A stretch of 32,688 bases of DNA from Myxococcota bacterium (lineage in GTDB: Bacteria > Myxococcota_A > UBA9160 > SZUA-336): the NCBI GenBank assembly GCA_035498015.1, contig DATKAO010000079.1:1-32688 (forward strand), read 5' to 3'. This document shows positions 7,795 to 16,079 of this stretch, piece after piece. The notes beneath the pieces are model-generated. The model was not told the DNA's origin. It did no database searches and saw only the letters and a program-made list of their open reading frames with translations. Within the stretch, counting starts at the first letter, position 1. The number at the start of each line of letters is the position of its first letter. The translations under genes were made by a program, and so were the position numbers.

Positions 7795-8252
7795 CGCGCC
7801 TGCTCCGCGATCGCCCGGCGCACCGCGCGCAGCATGCGCGGATGCGTGCCGCAGCGGCACAGGTGCTTCGACAGCGCGGCGCGCACCTGCGAGTCACTCG
7901 GTGCGGGCGTCTCCGAGAGCAGGGCCCGGGCCGCGATCACGATGCCCGGCACGCAGTAGCCGCACTGCGCCGCCTGCTCGGTCACGAACGCGCGCTGCAG
8001 CGGGTCGAGCGCGCCGCCGGCAGCCAGCCCTTCGATCGTGGTGATCTCCTTGCCCGCGAACGAATCCAGGGGCGCCGTGCACGACAGCACCTTGCGCCCG
8101 TCGCACAGCACCGCGCACGCGCCGCACTGCTCCAGCCCGCAGCCGTACTTCGCGCCGGTGAGTCCCAGAGACTCGCGCAGCACCCACAACAGCGGCGTCG
8201 AGGGGTCGACGCCTTCCAGGTCTCGCAGCTGGCCGTTCACGCGCAGGCGCAT
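7791..8252 (-). CDS. 2Fe-2S small subunit of the molybdenum hydroxylase
   Basis: A 153-aa protein with two [2Fe-2S] clusters. The plant-ferredoxin-type site has Cys38, Cys43, Cys46 and Cys58 (YGCGLEQCGAC...C). The helical-domain site has Cys97, Cys100, Cys132 and Cys134 (CGYC...CRC). Length and cysteine spacing match IorA, CoxS and similar subunits. It carries electrons from the molybdenum centre of the adjoining large subunit. The two genes overlap by 4 nt, so equal synthesis is likely. Downstream of the UMF1-like transporter by 9 nt. Confidence 0.93.
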   Translation of the reverse strand: MRLRVNGQLRDLEGVDPSTPLLWVLRESLGLTGAKYGCGLEQCGACAVLCDGRKVLSCTAPLDSFAGKEITTIEGLAAGGALDPLQRAFVTEQAAQCGYCVPGIVIAARALLSETPAPSDSQVRAALSKHLCRCGTHPRMLRAVRRAIAEQAR

Positions 8253-8261
8253 GGCGCCAGC

Positions 8262-9680
8262 TTACGCTCTCTCCTCGCGCACGAACAGCATGCCGACCAG
8301 TCCGACCACCAGGAAGATGAGGATCGACGCGAAGCCGATGCGCTGACTCGAGAACGCCTCGGTGAACCAGCGCACGGTGAACGAGCCGATCCACGCCACC
8401 GACGTGCCCGAGAGTGAGTAGATGCCGAAGAACTCGGTCATCATCTCGGGCGGCGCGATGCGCGCCAGCATGGTGCGCGAGTTGGCGTAGGCCGCCGTGA
8501 TGAACACCGCGATCAGGGTCACCACGCCGATATACAGGAGCTCCGGCACGGTCGCGAAGAACGGCAGACTCCAGATCTTGGGCGCCGCACGGTCCCAGGG
8601 CACGAAGAAGAACAGCTCGTCGGGAGTCATCGACACGGCCAGGATCAGCCCGAGCGAGGTGCCGCCGATCGAGATCAGGATCGCGCGCTTGCTGCCGAAG
8701 GTGTCGTCGAGCCAGCCGCCGATCAAGCCCCCCACCACGGCGAAGATCGACAGCACGATGCCGAACACGGTCATGGTGAGTGAGTCCCAGCCGAACACGC
8801 CCGAAGCGTACACTCCGCCGAACACCAGCACCGCGGTCTTGCCGTCGTTGTAGATCATGCGCGCCACGAGATACGTGGCCACGTTCCGGTAGCGGCGCAG
8901 CTCCTGGATCGTGTGCCAGAGCTGGCGGAAGCCGGCCTGGACCGCGGCCAGCGGGCCGAGTGACCCGCGCGCTCGGTCGGGCGTGAACAGGAACAGCGGC
9001 ACACCGAACAAGAGCAGCCAGACCGCGGCGATCGGGCCGGTGATCCGGTCCTGCTGGAACGCGGCCGTGTCGAGCCCGAACAGCGCCTGCTTGGGCACGA
9101 TCGACCAGTCCACGTGACCCGGCAGCGAGAACGCCCAGAGCATGAACACCAGGATCAAGAGCGACGACGCGTTTCCGGCGGCGAGCCCCAGCCCCGAGAG
9201 GAAGCCCACGCGCGCGTGCGGCGCGATCGAAGGCAGCATCGCGTTGTGAAACACGGCCGAGTATTCGAACGCGGCCGAGTTCGCGATCAACATGAACGCG
9301 ATCCAGCCGATCGAGAGACCCGCCCCGCCGGGCAGCGCGTACCACAGAAACCAGCTGGTCGGCGCCATCACGCACACGAAGAAGGCGATCCACGGCTTGC
9401 GGCGCCCGCCCGAGTCGGCGATCGCGCCCAGGATCGGCGCGAAGATCGCGGTCGCAATCCCGCTCCAGCCGTTGATCGCGCCCCAGACCACCTGGCCCTT
9501 CACCGGGTCACCCACCACGTGGTTGGTGAAGTACGGTGCGAACAGGTAGATCGTGACCAGGATGACGTAGGGATTGCGCGCCCACTCGAACAGCGCCCAG
9601 CTCCACTGTCCGAGCGTCGACGCAGCGGGGACTCCGGTCACGGCCAGGGGCCGAGCCGACTCCGTCGCGCTGGCGCTCAA
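8262..9680 (-). CDS. MFS transporter, UMF1/Atg22-like
   Basis: A 472-aa polytopic protein with about 11-12 hydrophobic segments. The N-terminal part (QWSWALFEWARNPYVILVTIYLFAPYF) matches the pattern of the UMF1/Atg22-like branch of the major facilitator superfamily. GAIADSGGRRKPW at about 85-97 is the MFS loop 2-3 signature. The start is a TTG at 9680-9678, one nucleotide after the stop of the upstream MFS gene. A strong ribosome site (AGGAAGGGAG) 4-5 nt before it supports that TTG. It may carry a substrate or product of the molybdenum hydroxylase encoded next (inference from operon context). Confidence 0.87.
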   Translation of the reverse strand: MSASATESARPLAVTGVPAASTLGQWSWALFEWARNPYVILVTIYLFAPYFTNHVVGDPVKGQVVWGAINGWSGIATAIFAPILGAIADSGGRRKPWIAFFVCVMAPTSWFLWYALPGGAGLSIGWIAFMLIANSAAFEYSAVFHNAMLPSIAPHARVGFLSGLGLAAGNASSLLILVFMLWAFSLPGHVDWSIVPKQALFGLDTAAFQQDRITGPIAAVWLLLFGVPLFLFTPDRARGSLGPLAAVQAGFRQLWHTIQELRRYRNVATYLVARMIYNDGKTAVLVFGGVYASGVFGWDSLTMTVFGIVLSIFAVVGGLIGGWLDDTFGSKRAILISIGGTSLGLILAVSMTPDELFFFVPWDRAAPKIWSLPFFATVPELLYIGVVTLIAVFITAAYANSRTMLARIAPPEMMTEFFGIYSLSGTSVAWIGSFTVRWFTEAFSSQRIGFASILIFLVVGLVGMLFVREERA

Positions 9681-9681
9681 G

Positions 9682-10878
9682 TCACTCCCTTCCTGGCGCC
9701 TGCGAGGCGCGCGTGCGGGGGAGCACGGCGAGCGCCGCCAGCGAGCATACTCCGCCGAGCGCGTAGAGGCGCGTGTAACCGGCCCCGTGCGCCACGAAGC
9801 CCAGGCCGAGACTGCCGCACGAGAAGCCCACGTTGAAGGCGCCGTTGAACAGCGCCGTGACCTTGGCGCGCACGTCGGCCGAGGCGTTCTCGAGCGCGAA
9901 GGCGTTCAGCGCCGGGTAGAAGAGTCCGTGCGCGGCCCCGAAGGCCATGCCGGTGACCACCAGCCCGAGCGACGCGAGCTGCGTCATGGCGAACGCGGCC
10001 GCCGCGTAGATGCAGAGCGAGACTCCTGTGACTCGCACGCGCCCCGCGCGGTCGGCCACGGCCCCGAGCGGGCCGCGCACCAGCATGGCCGTGATCGAGT
10101 AGGCCACGAAGAAATCCGACACGCGCTCGATCCCGAGCGACAGCGCGAACGGCTGGTGGAAGGTGAAGGCGGCCGCGAACGTGACTCCCGCGAGCGCGCT
10201 GGTCGCGAGCACGCGCGGGAAGCCGGGCCGCAGAAGCGTCTCGAGGATGCCCGGAGCCGGCGCAGCGTGTTCGTGGCGCAGCGGGCGGTGCTCGCGCACG
10301 AAGGCGAGCAGCACGAGCGGAACGAGTGACAGAGCGGCGGTGGCGGCGAACACCGCGCTCCAGCCGGCGCGTCCCGCCAGCCACTCGGCCGCCGCCGGCG
10401 CGGCGGCGTTCGTGATCACGAAGCCGGAGCCGTAGTAGCCCAGCACCTGTCCCAGCTTCTCGGGCGGCGACAGGTCGGCCGCGAGCGTCTGCGTGGCGAC
10501 GAAGAAGAACGTGAACGCGACGCCGTGCGCGATGCGCAGCGCCAGCAAGAGCGGCCCCAGTCGGTCGACCGCGAGAAAGCCCAGACACGCGGCCAGCAGC
10601 ACCGCCGCTCCGAGATAGGCGAACGGCCGCCGGCCCGCGCGGTCGATCCACAGGCCCGCGAACGGCACGACCGCCACGTTCGTGAACCACATGGCCGACA
10701 TGTAGGTGCCGATCTGCGCCGGATCGGCGTGTAGCTCGAGCTCGAGATACTTCGGCAGCAGGAAGTACGCCGAGTGCGCGAAGCCGAAGCTGATCACGGC
10801 GGTCATCAGCACGCCGAGCTGCGGAGGAATGCGCGCGGGCAGGGAGGCAGGCAGGGGGGTGATCGGTTCCGCGGCCAA
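9682..10878 (-). CDS. MFS transporter
   Basis: A 398-aa major facilitator with about 12 hydrophobic segments. The A-like loop motif is GLWIDRAGRRPFAYLG (about 75-90), with a second-half counterpart GAVADRAGRVRVTG. The called start is a TTG at 10878-10876. GTG 10812 and ATG 10806 are in frame just before the first membrane segment and are alternatives. No good ribosome site precedes any of them, and a TATACC sequence lies about 10 nt before the TTG. It is probably an efflux or sugar-type carrier; substrate unknown. First gene of the leftward run that ends with the molybdenum hydroxylase. Confidence 0.85.
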   Translation of the reverse strand: MAAEPITPLPASLPARIPPQLGVLMTAVISFGFAHSAYFLLPKYLELELHADPAQIGTYMSAMWFTNVAVVPFAGLWIDRAGRRPFAYLGAAVLLAACLGFLAVDRLGPLLLALRIAHGVAFTFFFVATQTLAADLSPPEKLGQVLGYYGSGFVITNAAAPAAAEWLAGRAGWSAVFAATAALSLVPLVLLAFVREHRPLRHEHAAPAPGILETLLRPGFPRVLATSALAGVTFAAAFTFHQPFALSLGIERVSDFFVAYSITAMLVRGPLGAVADRAGRVRVTGVSLCIYAAAAFAMTQLASLGLVVTGMAFGAAHGLFYPALNAFALENASADVRAKVTALFNGAFNVGFSCGSLGLGFVAHGAGYTRLYALGGVCSLAALAVLPRTRASQAPGRE

Positions 10879-10927
10879 GGGACGAGGGGGTATATCGACT
10901 CGCGCGGCGTTTGGCGAGCGGACCGCA

Positions 10928-10933
10928 TACCAT
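10928..10933 (+). promoter_or_regulatory. Leaderless-type -10 box before the amidohydrolase gene
   Basis: TACCAT, ending 7 nt before the ATG at 10941, with no Shine-Dalgarno sequence. It overlaps the in-frame ATG at 10932, so if it is the promoter the true start must be 10941. Confidence 0.38.
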
Positions 10934-10940
10934 GGCGCCG

Positions 10941-12101
10941 ATGGACCTCGAGCTCTCGGGCCTGCGCATCTGGGACGGAGTGAGTGATGCGCTGCGCCCG
11001 GGAAGCTTGTTCGTCACCGCCGGCCGGCTGGCCGAGCGCGGCGCGGCGGAGCGCGAGCGCATCGACCTCGCGGGCGCGGTGGCGCTGCCGGGGCTGTGCG
11101 ATGCGCACGTGCACCTGGCGCTCGACCCCGAGCGCCGCGAGGCTGCGCAGGACGGCAGCTCGGACTCGGTCGAGGCGATGGCGGTCCGCGCGCGTGCCAT
11201 GGCGGCCGCGGGAATCACCACCGCGCGCGACCTCGGCGGCCCCGACTTCGGCGCGCTCGCGCTGCGCGACCGGATCGCGCGCGCTGAAGTGATCGGCCCG
11301 CGGCTCCTGTGCGCGGGCCAGCCGCTGACTTCGCCCCAGGGTCACTGCTGGTACTGGGGCGGCGAGGCGAACGGTGCCGACGAGCTGCGCGCGGTGGTGC
11401 GGCGCCAGGTCGAGGCGGGCGCGGACTGGATCAAGGTCATGGCGACGGGCGGCGTGCTCACCAAGGGCACGACCCCGGCGATGTCTCAGTTCGAGCAGGC
11501 CGAGCTCGACGCCGCGGTCGCGGAGGCGCGCGCGCACGGCCGGCACACCGCCGCGCACTGTCACGGCACCGAGGGCATCCTGCGCGCCGCGCGCGCCGGC
11601 GTGCGCACGATCGAGCACTGCTCGTTCGCGAGTGAGTCGGGCTTCGGCGCCGCGCCCGATCCCGAGGTGATCGCCGAGGTCGCGCGCGCCGGGGCCTGGG
11701 TCTCGCCCACGGTGAACACCGGCTTCGGTCGCTTCTTCGACGAACGCGGCGAGCCGTCGAAGTTCGCCACCCGGATGGGCGAGGTCTACGCGGGGCTGCG
11801 CCGCGCCGGTGCGCGCTTCGTGGCCTCGACCGATGCGGGCATTCCCAACGTGGCACATCACCGGCTGCCCGAGGCCCTGCCGATCTTCGCGCGCCTGGCG
11901 CGGCTCACTCCGCTCGAGACCCTGCGCAGCGCGACCTCCGAGGCGGCGCGCGCGCTCGACCTCGAGCGCGAGACCGGTCGACTCACTCCCGGCCTCGCCG
12001 CCGACCTGCTGGTGGTCGATGGCAACCCGCTCGAGGACCTGGGCGCGTTGCTGCGCCCGCTACTCGTGCTGGCGCGCGGCAGGATCGCGTATCGCGCCTG
12101 A
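10941..12101 (+). CDS. Metal-dependent amidohydrolase (imidazolonepropionase/prolidase-like)
   Basis: A 386-aa amidohydrolase-superfamily enzyme. Metal ligands from this start: His56 and His58 in DAHVHLAL, carboxylated-lysine candidate Lys165 in IKVMATGG, His206 in AAHCHG, His226 in IEHCSF, and Asp298 in STDAGIP. The KVMATGG-V-T and STDAG pattern is that of the Xaa-Pro dipeptidase/imidazolonepropionase-like subgroup, with a binuclear metal site. The C-terminal RLTPGLAADLLVVDGNPLEDL completes the small beta-sandwich domain. The substrate is probably an amide, lactam or dipeptide and cannot be narrowed further. ATG 10932 is an alternative start; 10941 is preferred because of the TACCAT box. The AraC-type regulator follows after 23 nt. 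Confidence 0.88.
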   Translation: MDLELSGLRIWDGVSDALRPGSLFVTAGRLAERGAAERERIDLAGAVALPGLCDAHVHLALDPERREAAQDGSSDSVEAMAVRARAMAAAGITTARDLGGPDFGALALRDRIARAEVIGPRLLCAGQPLTSPQGHCWYWGGEANGADELRAVVRRQVEAGADWIKVMATGGVLTKGTTPAMSQFEQAELDAAVAEARAHGRHTAAHCHGTEGILRAARAGVRTIEHCSFASESGFGAAPDPEVIAEVARAGAWVSPTVNTGFGRFFDERGEPSKFATRMGEVYAGLRRAGARFVASTDAGIPNVAHHRLPEALPIFARLARLTPLETLRSATSEAARALDLERETGRLTPGLAADLLVVDGNPLEDLGALLRPLLVLARGRIAYRA

Positions 12102-12112
12102 CGCCCCGGGTG

Positions 12113-12118
12113 TATGCT
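12113..12118 (+). promoter_or_regulatory. Leaderless-type -10 box before the AraC-type regulator gene
   Basis: TATGCT, ending 6 nt before the GTG at 12125, in the 23-nt gap after the amidohydrolase stop. The regulator may therefore have its own promoter as well as read-through. Confidence 0.4.
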
Positions 12119-12124
12119 TGCGCA

Positions 12125-12979
12125 GTGAGTCGCAGCGCGCGCCAGGACCACGCCTCGGCGGCACCGCGGGCCGAGCTGCGGCCCTTCGTCAGGCACTACG
12201 GCGGCACGAGCCGCTCCGACTTCGCGCCCCGCGAGCACGCCGCCACGCCGTCGCGTCACGTGACACTGATCGTGAGCTTCGGTCCGCCGATCGATATCGC
12301 GGCCATGCCGCACGGGCTGCAGCGCCCGGGGCGCTTCCAGTCCTTCGCCGCGGGCCTGCACACGGCGCCCGCGCGCGTCCGCGACGATGGCACGACCCGG
12401 GTGCTGCACGCGTTCCTGACGCCGCTCGGCGCCCGTACACTGCTCGGTGTACCCGCCGAAGCGCTCGCCCAGCGCGTGGTGGCGCTCTCCGACCTGCTCG
12501 GTCCCCGGGCGCGCGAGCTCGAGGAGCGCCTGGCCGACGCGCCCGACTGGCCGGGCCGCTTCGCGGCGCTCGACGACGTGCTCGCGCGCAAGCTCGAGCC
12601 CGTCGAGCCCCCGCGCGAGGTCGCCTGGGCCTGGCGCCGGCTGCTCGCTGCGAAGGGCGCCCTTGCCATCGACGGGCTCGCGCGCGAGCTCGGCTGGAGC
12701 CGCCGCCACCTGACCGAGCGCTTCCGCCGCGAGGTCGGGCTCGCGCCCAAGCTCGCCGCGCGCGTCGTGCGCTGGGAGCACGCCTGCGCGCTGCTCGCGC
12801 GACCCGGGCGCCGGCCCAGCCTGGCCGCGGTCGCCGCAGACTGCGGCTACGCCGACCAGAGTCATCTGACCCGCGAGTGGGTCGCGCTCGGCGGCATGAG
12901 CCCGCGCGCTTGGCTCGCCGAGGAGCTGCCATTTCTTCAAGACTACGAGCTGGACGAGCTCCTATCCTACGAGTCATGA
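12125..12979 (+). CDS. AraC-family transcriptional regulator
   Basis: A 284-aa regulator. The N-terminal part (about 15-110, ELRPFVRHYGG ... RHVTLIVSFGPP) resembles the DUF6597-type sensor domain common in this subgroup. The C-terminal third carries two helix-turn-helix motifs: AIDGLARELGWSRRHLTERF (about 181-200), and AAVAADCGYADQSHLTREW near 237-255, followed by GGMSPRAW. GTG 12125 is chosen because of the TATGCT box; GTG 12110 is the in-frame alternative. The last 4 nt overlap the VOC gene (ATGA), so the two are translationally coupled. The pairing suggests it controls the VOC gene or the amidohydrolase (inference). Confidence 0.88.
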   Translation: MSRSARQDHASAAPRAELRPFVRHYGGTSRSDFAPREHAATPSRHVTLIVSFGPPIDIAAMPHGLQRPGRFQSFAAGLHTAPARVRDDGTTRVLHAFLTPLGARTLLGVPAEALAQRVVALSDLLGPRARELEERLADAPDWPGRFAALDDVLARKLEPVEPPREVAWAWRRLLAAKGALAIDGLARELGWSRRHLTERFRREVGLAPKLAARVVRWEHACALLARPGRRPSLAAVAADCGYADQSHLTREWVALGGMSPRAWLAEELPFLQDYELDELLSYES

Positions 12980-13392
12980 AGTTCGCCGGCGTCCACCTGT
13001 ACGTGCGCGATCTCGCCCGGTCCCTGGCGTTCTACCGGCTGCTCGGTCTCTCGCTTCCCGAGCCCGAGCCAGGAGGCGTGTTCGCGAGCACCGCGGTCGG
13101 CAAGGACGTGCACCTCGCCTTCGGCACGTTCGAGCTCACGCGCGGCTACGATCCCGGCTTCCGCGAGCCGCGCGGCGGCCCGACGAACAGCCTGCAGTTC
13201 GACGTCGAGAGCCGCGCCGACGTCGACCGCATCCACGCGCGACTCATCTCCGCCGGCTACGCGAGTCACCTGGCCCCGCACGACGCGTTCTGGGGCTCGC
13301 GCTACGCCGAGGTCGAGGACCCGGACGGGAACACCGTGGGCTTCCAGAGTCCGGTGGACGAAGCCAGGCGCTCGCGCCCGCCCGGCGTCTAG
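12976..13392 (+). CDS. VOC-family (glyoxalase/bleomycin-resistance fold) protein
   Basis: A 138-aa protein of the vicinal-oxygen-chelate fold with one pair of beta-alpha-beta-beta-beta modules. It opens KFAGVHLYVRDLARSLAFYRLLGL and ends YAEVEDPDGNTVGFQSP, the usual strand with a metal-ligand Glu (about residue 115). The first-half ligand position is a His or Leu in VHLYV, so metal binding is plausible. Such proteins act as lyases, dioxygenases or drug-binding proteins; no substrate can be assigned. It overlaps the AraC gene by ATGA. Its stop shares a CTAG with the stop of the convergent MFS gene. Confidence 0.87.
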   Translation: MKFAGVHLYVRDLARSLAFYRLLGLSLPEPEPGGVFASTAVGKDVHLAFGTFELTRGYDPGFREPRGGPTNSLQFDVESRADVDRIHARLISAGYASHLAPHDAFWGSRYAEVEDPDGNTVGFQSPVDEARRSRPPGV

Positions 13393-14585
13393 GCCGCCCG
13401 GTCGCGCCCCGGTGCGCGCGCCAGCCACGGCGCCAGCGCCAGCGCCGCCGCGCTGGTCGCGGCGAAGCCGAGCAGCACCGACGAGAGGGGGCCCCTTCCG
13501 AGCGCGGCCGAGGCGAAGTACACGACCACGCCGTACGTGCCGCGCTGCACGAGTGACTCGAAGCTCAGCAAGGTGGCGCGCCGCTCCGAGCTCGCGATGC
13601 GGCGGTTCAGGAGCTCGACCAGCAGCACCGGAGCCAGGCCGAGCGCGAAGCCGTGAGTCATGAGAAGGAGCGCCGCCGGCACGCCGTGCGCGAGCGGCAG
13701 CAGCAGATACATGGCAGTGACCGAGCCCGAGCAGACCAGCAGCAACGAGCGCTCGCCGATCCGCTCGCGCCAGGCGTGCGCCCGCCAGGCGCTGAGCGCC
13801 GCCAGCACCCCGGTCACGGCCGTCAGCGCTCCGAAGCTGCGCAGCGGCAAGCCGGCGGCTTCCAGAACCGGGTTCCAGACCAGCGCGTTCGCCGCGCGCA
13901 GCCCGAGGAACACGAGCGCGCTGAAGGCCAGGACCGCGGCGATGCCCGGCGTTCGCGCCACGTCGCGCAGCGTGTCGCTCACGTGCGCACGCAGCTGCCT
14001 TCGCGAGCGCACCGGCGCCTCGCGCAAAGCCAGCGCGGCGGCGACACCCCCAAGGTTGATCAGGCCCGTGACCGCGTAGGTCGCGGACGGATCGCCGTCC
14101 GCCGTGACCAGCAGCCCGGAGAGCGGCAAGGCCAGCGCGGCGCCCGCCAGACCCACCGACTCCATGGCCCCGCGTGCGCGCGTGAACTCGTGCGCGCGCC
14201 CGTCGGCGGCGAATGAGTCATACACCAGCGCCGAGTCCGCGCCACTCTGCAGCGCCGTGCCGCAGGCCGCGCACAGCTCGGCGAGCGCATAGACCGCGAA
14301 GCCACGCCCGAACGCGTAGAGCGCGCAGCAGAGCGCGTTCGCGAGGGCGCCCAGCGCCAGGGTCACCCGCCGGCCGACGCGGTCCGCGACTACGCCGAAC
14401 GGCACGTCGATCGCCATCACGCCGAAGTAGTAGATCGACTTCAACAGGCCGAAGTCCGAAGCCGGCAGCCCGCGCACCGCGGTCGTGAAGTGGAACATGT
14501 ACGGCCAGAAGAGCGGCGTGCGCTGAGTGACCTGGTAGACCAACATCCAGCGGAAGCTGCGCTGACTCGCCGTGCGCCCCGACAC
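13389..14585 (-). CDS. MFS transporter
   Basis: A 398-aa transporter (from GTG 14585) with about 12 hydrophobic segments. Loop motif FGVVADRVGRRVTLALG lies near residues 66-82. The frame is open 32 codons further upstream, but that part lies inside the esterase gene. The GTG at 14585-14583 is 11 nt after the esterase stop and gives a normal MFS length; ATG 14549 is the alternative. It is the last gene of the leftward run that contains the arginine succinyltransferase genes, so it could carry a related substrate, though nothing in the sequence shows that. It overlaps the convergent VOC gene by 4 nt (CTAG). Confidence 0.85.
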   Translation of the reverse strand: MSGRTASQRSFRWMLVYQVTQRTPLFWPYMFHFTTAVRGLPASDFGLLKSIYYFGVMAIDVPFGVVADRVGRRVTLALGALANALCCALYAFGRGFAVYALAELCAACGTALQSGADSALVYDSFAADGRAHEFTRARGAMESVGLAGAALALPLSGLLVTADGDPSATYAVTGLINLGGVAAALALREAPVRSRRQLRAHVSDTLRDVARTPGIAAVLAFSALVFLGLRAANALVWNPVLEAAGLPLRSFGALTAVTGVLAALSAWRAHAWRERIGERSLLLVCSGSVTAMYLLLPLAHGVPAALLLMTHGFALGLAPVLLVELLNRRIASSERRATLLSFESLVQRGTYGVVVYFASAALGRGPLSSVLLGFAATSAAALALAPWLARAPGRDRAA

Positions 14586-14596
14586 GGCCGGGTTGG

Positions 14597-15295
14597 TTAC
14601 CGGAGCGCGAAGAACCAGTCCAGCGCTTCGGGCAGGAAGTCGGGCGAGGGCCAGTGCTTGCCGCCCTGATCGACGCGCCATTCGACCGAGTAGCCGGCGC
14701 GCTCGAGGTTCGCGCGCATGGGCAGCGCCACGTGCTCGAACGGGAAGATCGGGTCGTGGGTGCCGTACTCGAGCAGCAGCTCGGGCTTGCGCGCGGCGTC
14801 GGGGTCGAAGCCGGGCTCGAGCGCGATGAAGCCCGCCGCCCAGGCCATGAGCGCGCGGAACAAGAGCGGGTTCGAGAGACCGACCGAGAGCGCGTAGCTC
14901 GCGCCGTCGGAGTAGCCGAGCAGCGCCTGGCGCGCCGGGTCGATCGGGTAGCGGCGGTAGATCAGATCGTAGGCGTACTCGAGAAAGTCGAGGTCGGGGC
15001 GCTCGGAGCTCGCGATCAGATCCCAGGTCGGCAGGAGCGAGCGCGGCACCAGGAAGAACGCCTGGCGGCGGTCCGGCTCGTCGCGCACCGCCTTGGCGAG
15101 CATCTCGTCCTGGCGGCCGGCGCCGTGCAGCACGGTCACCAGCGGGTATTGGCGGGCCGGGTCGATCTCACTGGGCGTGAGCAGCAGCGCGCGCTGCGGC
15201 CCCTGCTCGAGCCACACGTGACCCGTGGGCACGGGCTCGTCGCGCGGCTCGGGCGTCTTGTGGGTGACTCGCAGGACGAGTGAGTCGCCGGGCAT
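14597..15295 (-). CDS. Alpha/beta-hydrolase esterase (phospholipase/carboxylesterase type)
   Basis: A 232-aa esterase. The nucleophile elbow is GYSDGA (127-132, Ser129), the acid Asp181 in YGTHDPIFPF and the base His214 in GGKHWPSPDF. An LHGAGR loop (56-61) forms the oxyanion region. The pattern fits the PHB-depolymerase/LpqC-like or carboxylesterase branch. Its ATG shares one base with the stop of the upstream SDR gene (TGATG), a re-initiation arrangement. No signal peptide is seen, so it is probably cytoplasmic. Confidence 0.85.
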   Translation of the reverse strand: MPGDSLVLRVTHKTPEPRDEPVPTGHVWLEQGPQRALLLTPSEIDPARQYPLVTVLHGAGRQDEMLAKAVRDEPDRRQAFFLVPRSLLPTWDLIASSERPDLDFLEYAYDLIYRRYPIDPARQALLGYSDGASYALSVGLSNPLLFRALMAWAAGFIALEPGFDPDAARKPELLLEYGTHDPIFPFEHVALPMRANLERAGYSVEWRVDQGGKHWPSPDFLPEALDWFFALR

Positions 15296-16059
15296 CAGGT
15301 CTGGCCGCCGTGCACGGGCAGCACCGCGCCGGTGGTGTAGCTCGAGGCATCGGAGGCGAAGTACAGCGCCGTGCCGATGATCTCGTTCGGCCGGCCCGCG
15401 CGCCGCAGGGCGATCGTCTGCTGCGCCTGCTTCTCGAAGGACTTCATGTCCCAGGCCTTCGAGATGTCGGTCAGGAACGGCCCGGCCATGATGCAGTTCA
15501 CGCGCACCTTGGGCCCGAACGCCGCCGCGAAGCCCACCGTGAGCGCGTTCAGCCCGGCCTTCGCGGCCGCGTAGGGCAGCACGTTGGGCGTGGGGTGGAT
15601 CGCGGCCACGCTCGACACGTTGATGATCGAGCCGCCCGCGCCTTCGGCCATGCGCGTGCCCACCAGCGCAGTGAGTCGGAACGGGCCCTTCAGGTTCAGG
15701 TCGACGACCTTGTCCCACATGCTCTCGGACACGTTCGCGACCCGGTCGTAGAGCAGCGACATGCCGGCGTTGTTCACCAGCACGTCGATCCGGCCCACCG
15801 CCGCGTAGGCGCGCTCGGCCAGTGACTCGACCTCGCCCCACTTGCCCATGTGCGCGGCGAGCGGCACGGCGCGCCGGCCGGTCTCGCGCTCGACCTCCTT
15901 GGCGGTGGCCTCGCACGCGTCGAGCTTGCGGCTGGCGATCACCACGTCGGCGCCCGCGCGCGCGAAGGCGAGCACCATCTCGCGCCCCAGCCCGCGGCTG
16001 CCACCGGTCACGAGGGCGATCTTTCCGGACAGGTCGAACAGCTGCTCGATCTCGCTCAC
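15295..16059 (-). CDS. Short-chain dehydrogenase/reductase
   Basis: A 254-aa classical SDR. Cofactor motif TGGSRGLG at 18-25, structural NNAG at 96-99, and catalytic Ser150, Tyr163 and Lys167 (NVSS...PYAAAK). SRK at 43-45, where an Asp would favour NAD, suggests NADP(H) use. The C-terminus ends YTTGAVLPVHGGQT, as in the FabG/gluconate-dehydrogenase group. GTG start at 16059 with GGGAG 8 nt upstream. An open frame extends 139 codons further upstream but is Arg-rich and lies antisense-shadowed within the hydrolase gene, so it is rejected. The substrate is unknown. Confidence 0.92.
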   Translation of the reverse strand: MSEIEQLFDLSGKIALVTGGSRGLGREMVLAFARAGADVVIASRKLDACEATAKEVERETGRRAVPLAAHMGKWGEVESLAERAYAAVGRIDVLVNNAGMSLLYDRVANVSESMWDKVVDLNLKGPFRLTALVGTRMAEGAGGSIINVSSVAAIHPTPNVLPYAAAKAGLNALTVGFAAAFGPKVRVNCIMAGPFLTDISKAWDMKSFEKQAQQTIALRRAGRPNEIIGTALYFASDASSYTTGAVLPVHGGQT

Positions 16060-16079
16060 GTCGTTTCTCCCGAAGGCGC

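Noticed and set aside
9677-11221. Minus-strand open frame of 514 codons spanning the MFS and amidohydrolase genes
   Set aside because: It runs in a shifted frame through the MFS gene and antisense through the amidohydrolase, and no protein family is seen.
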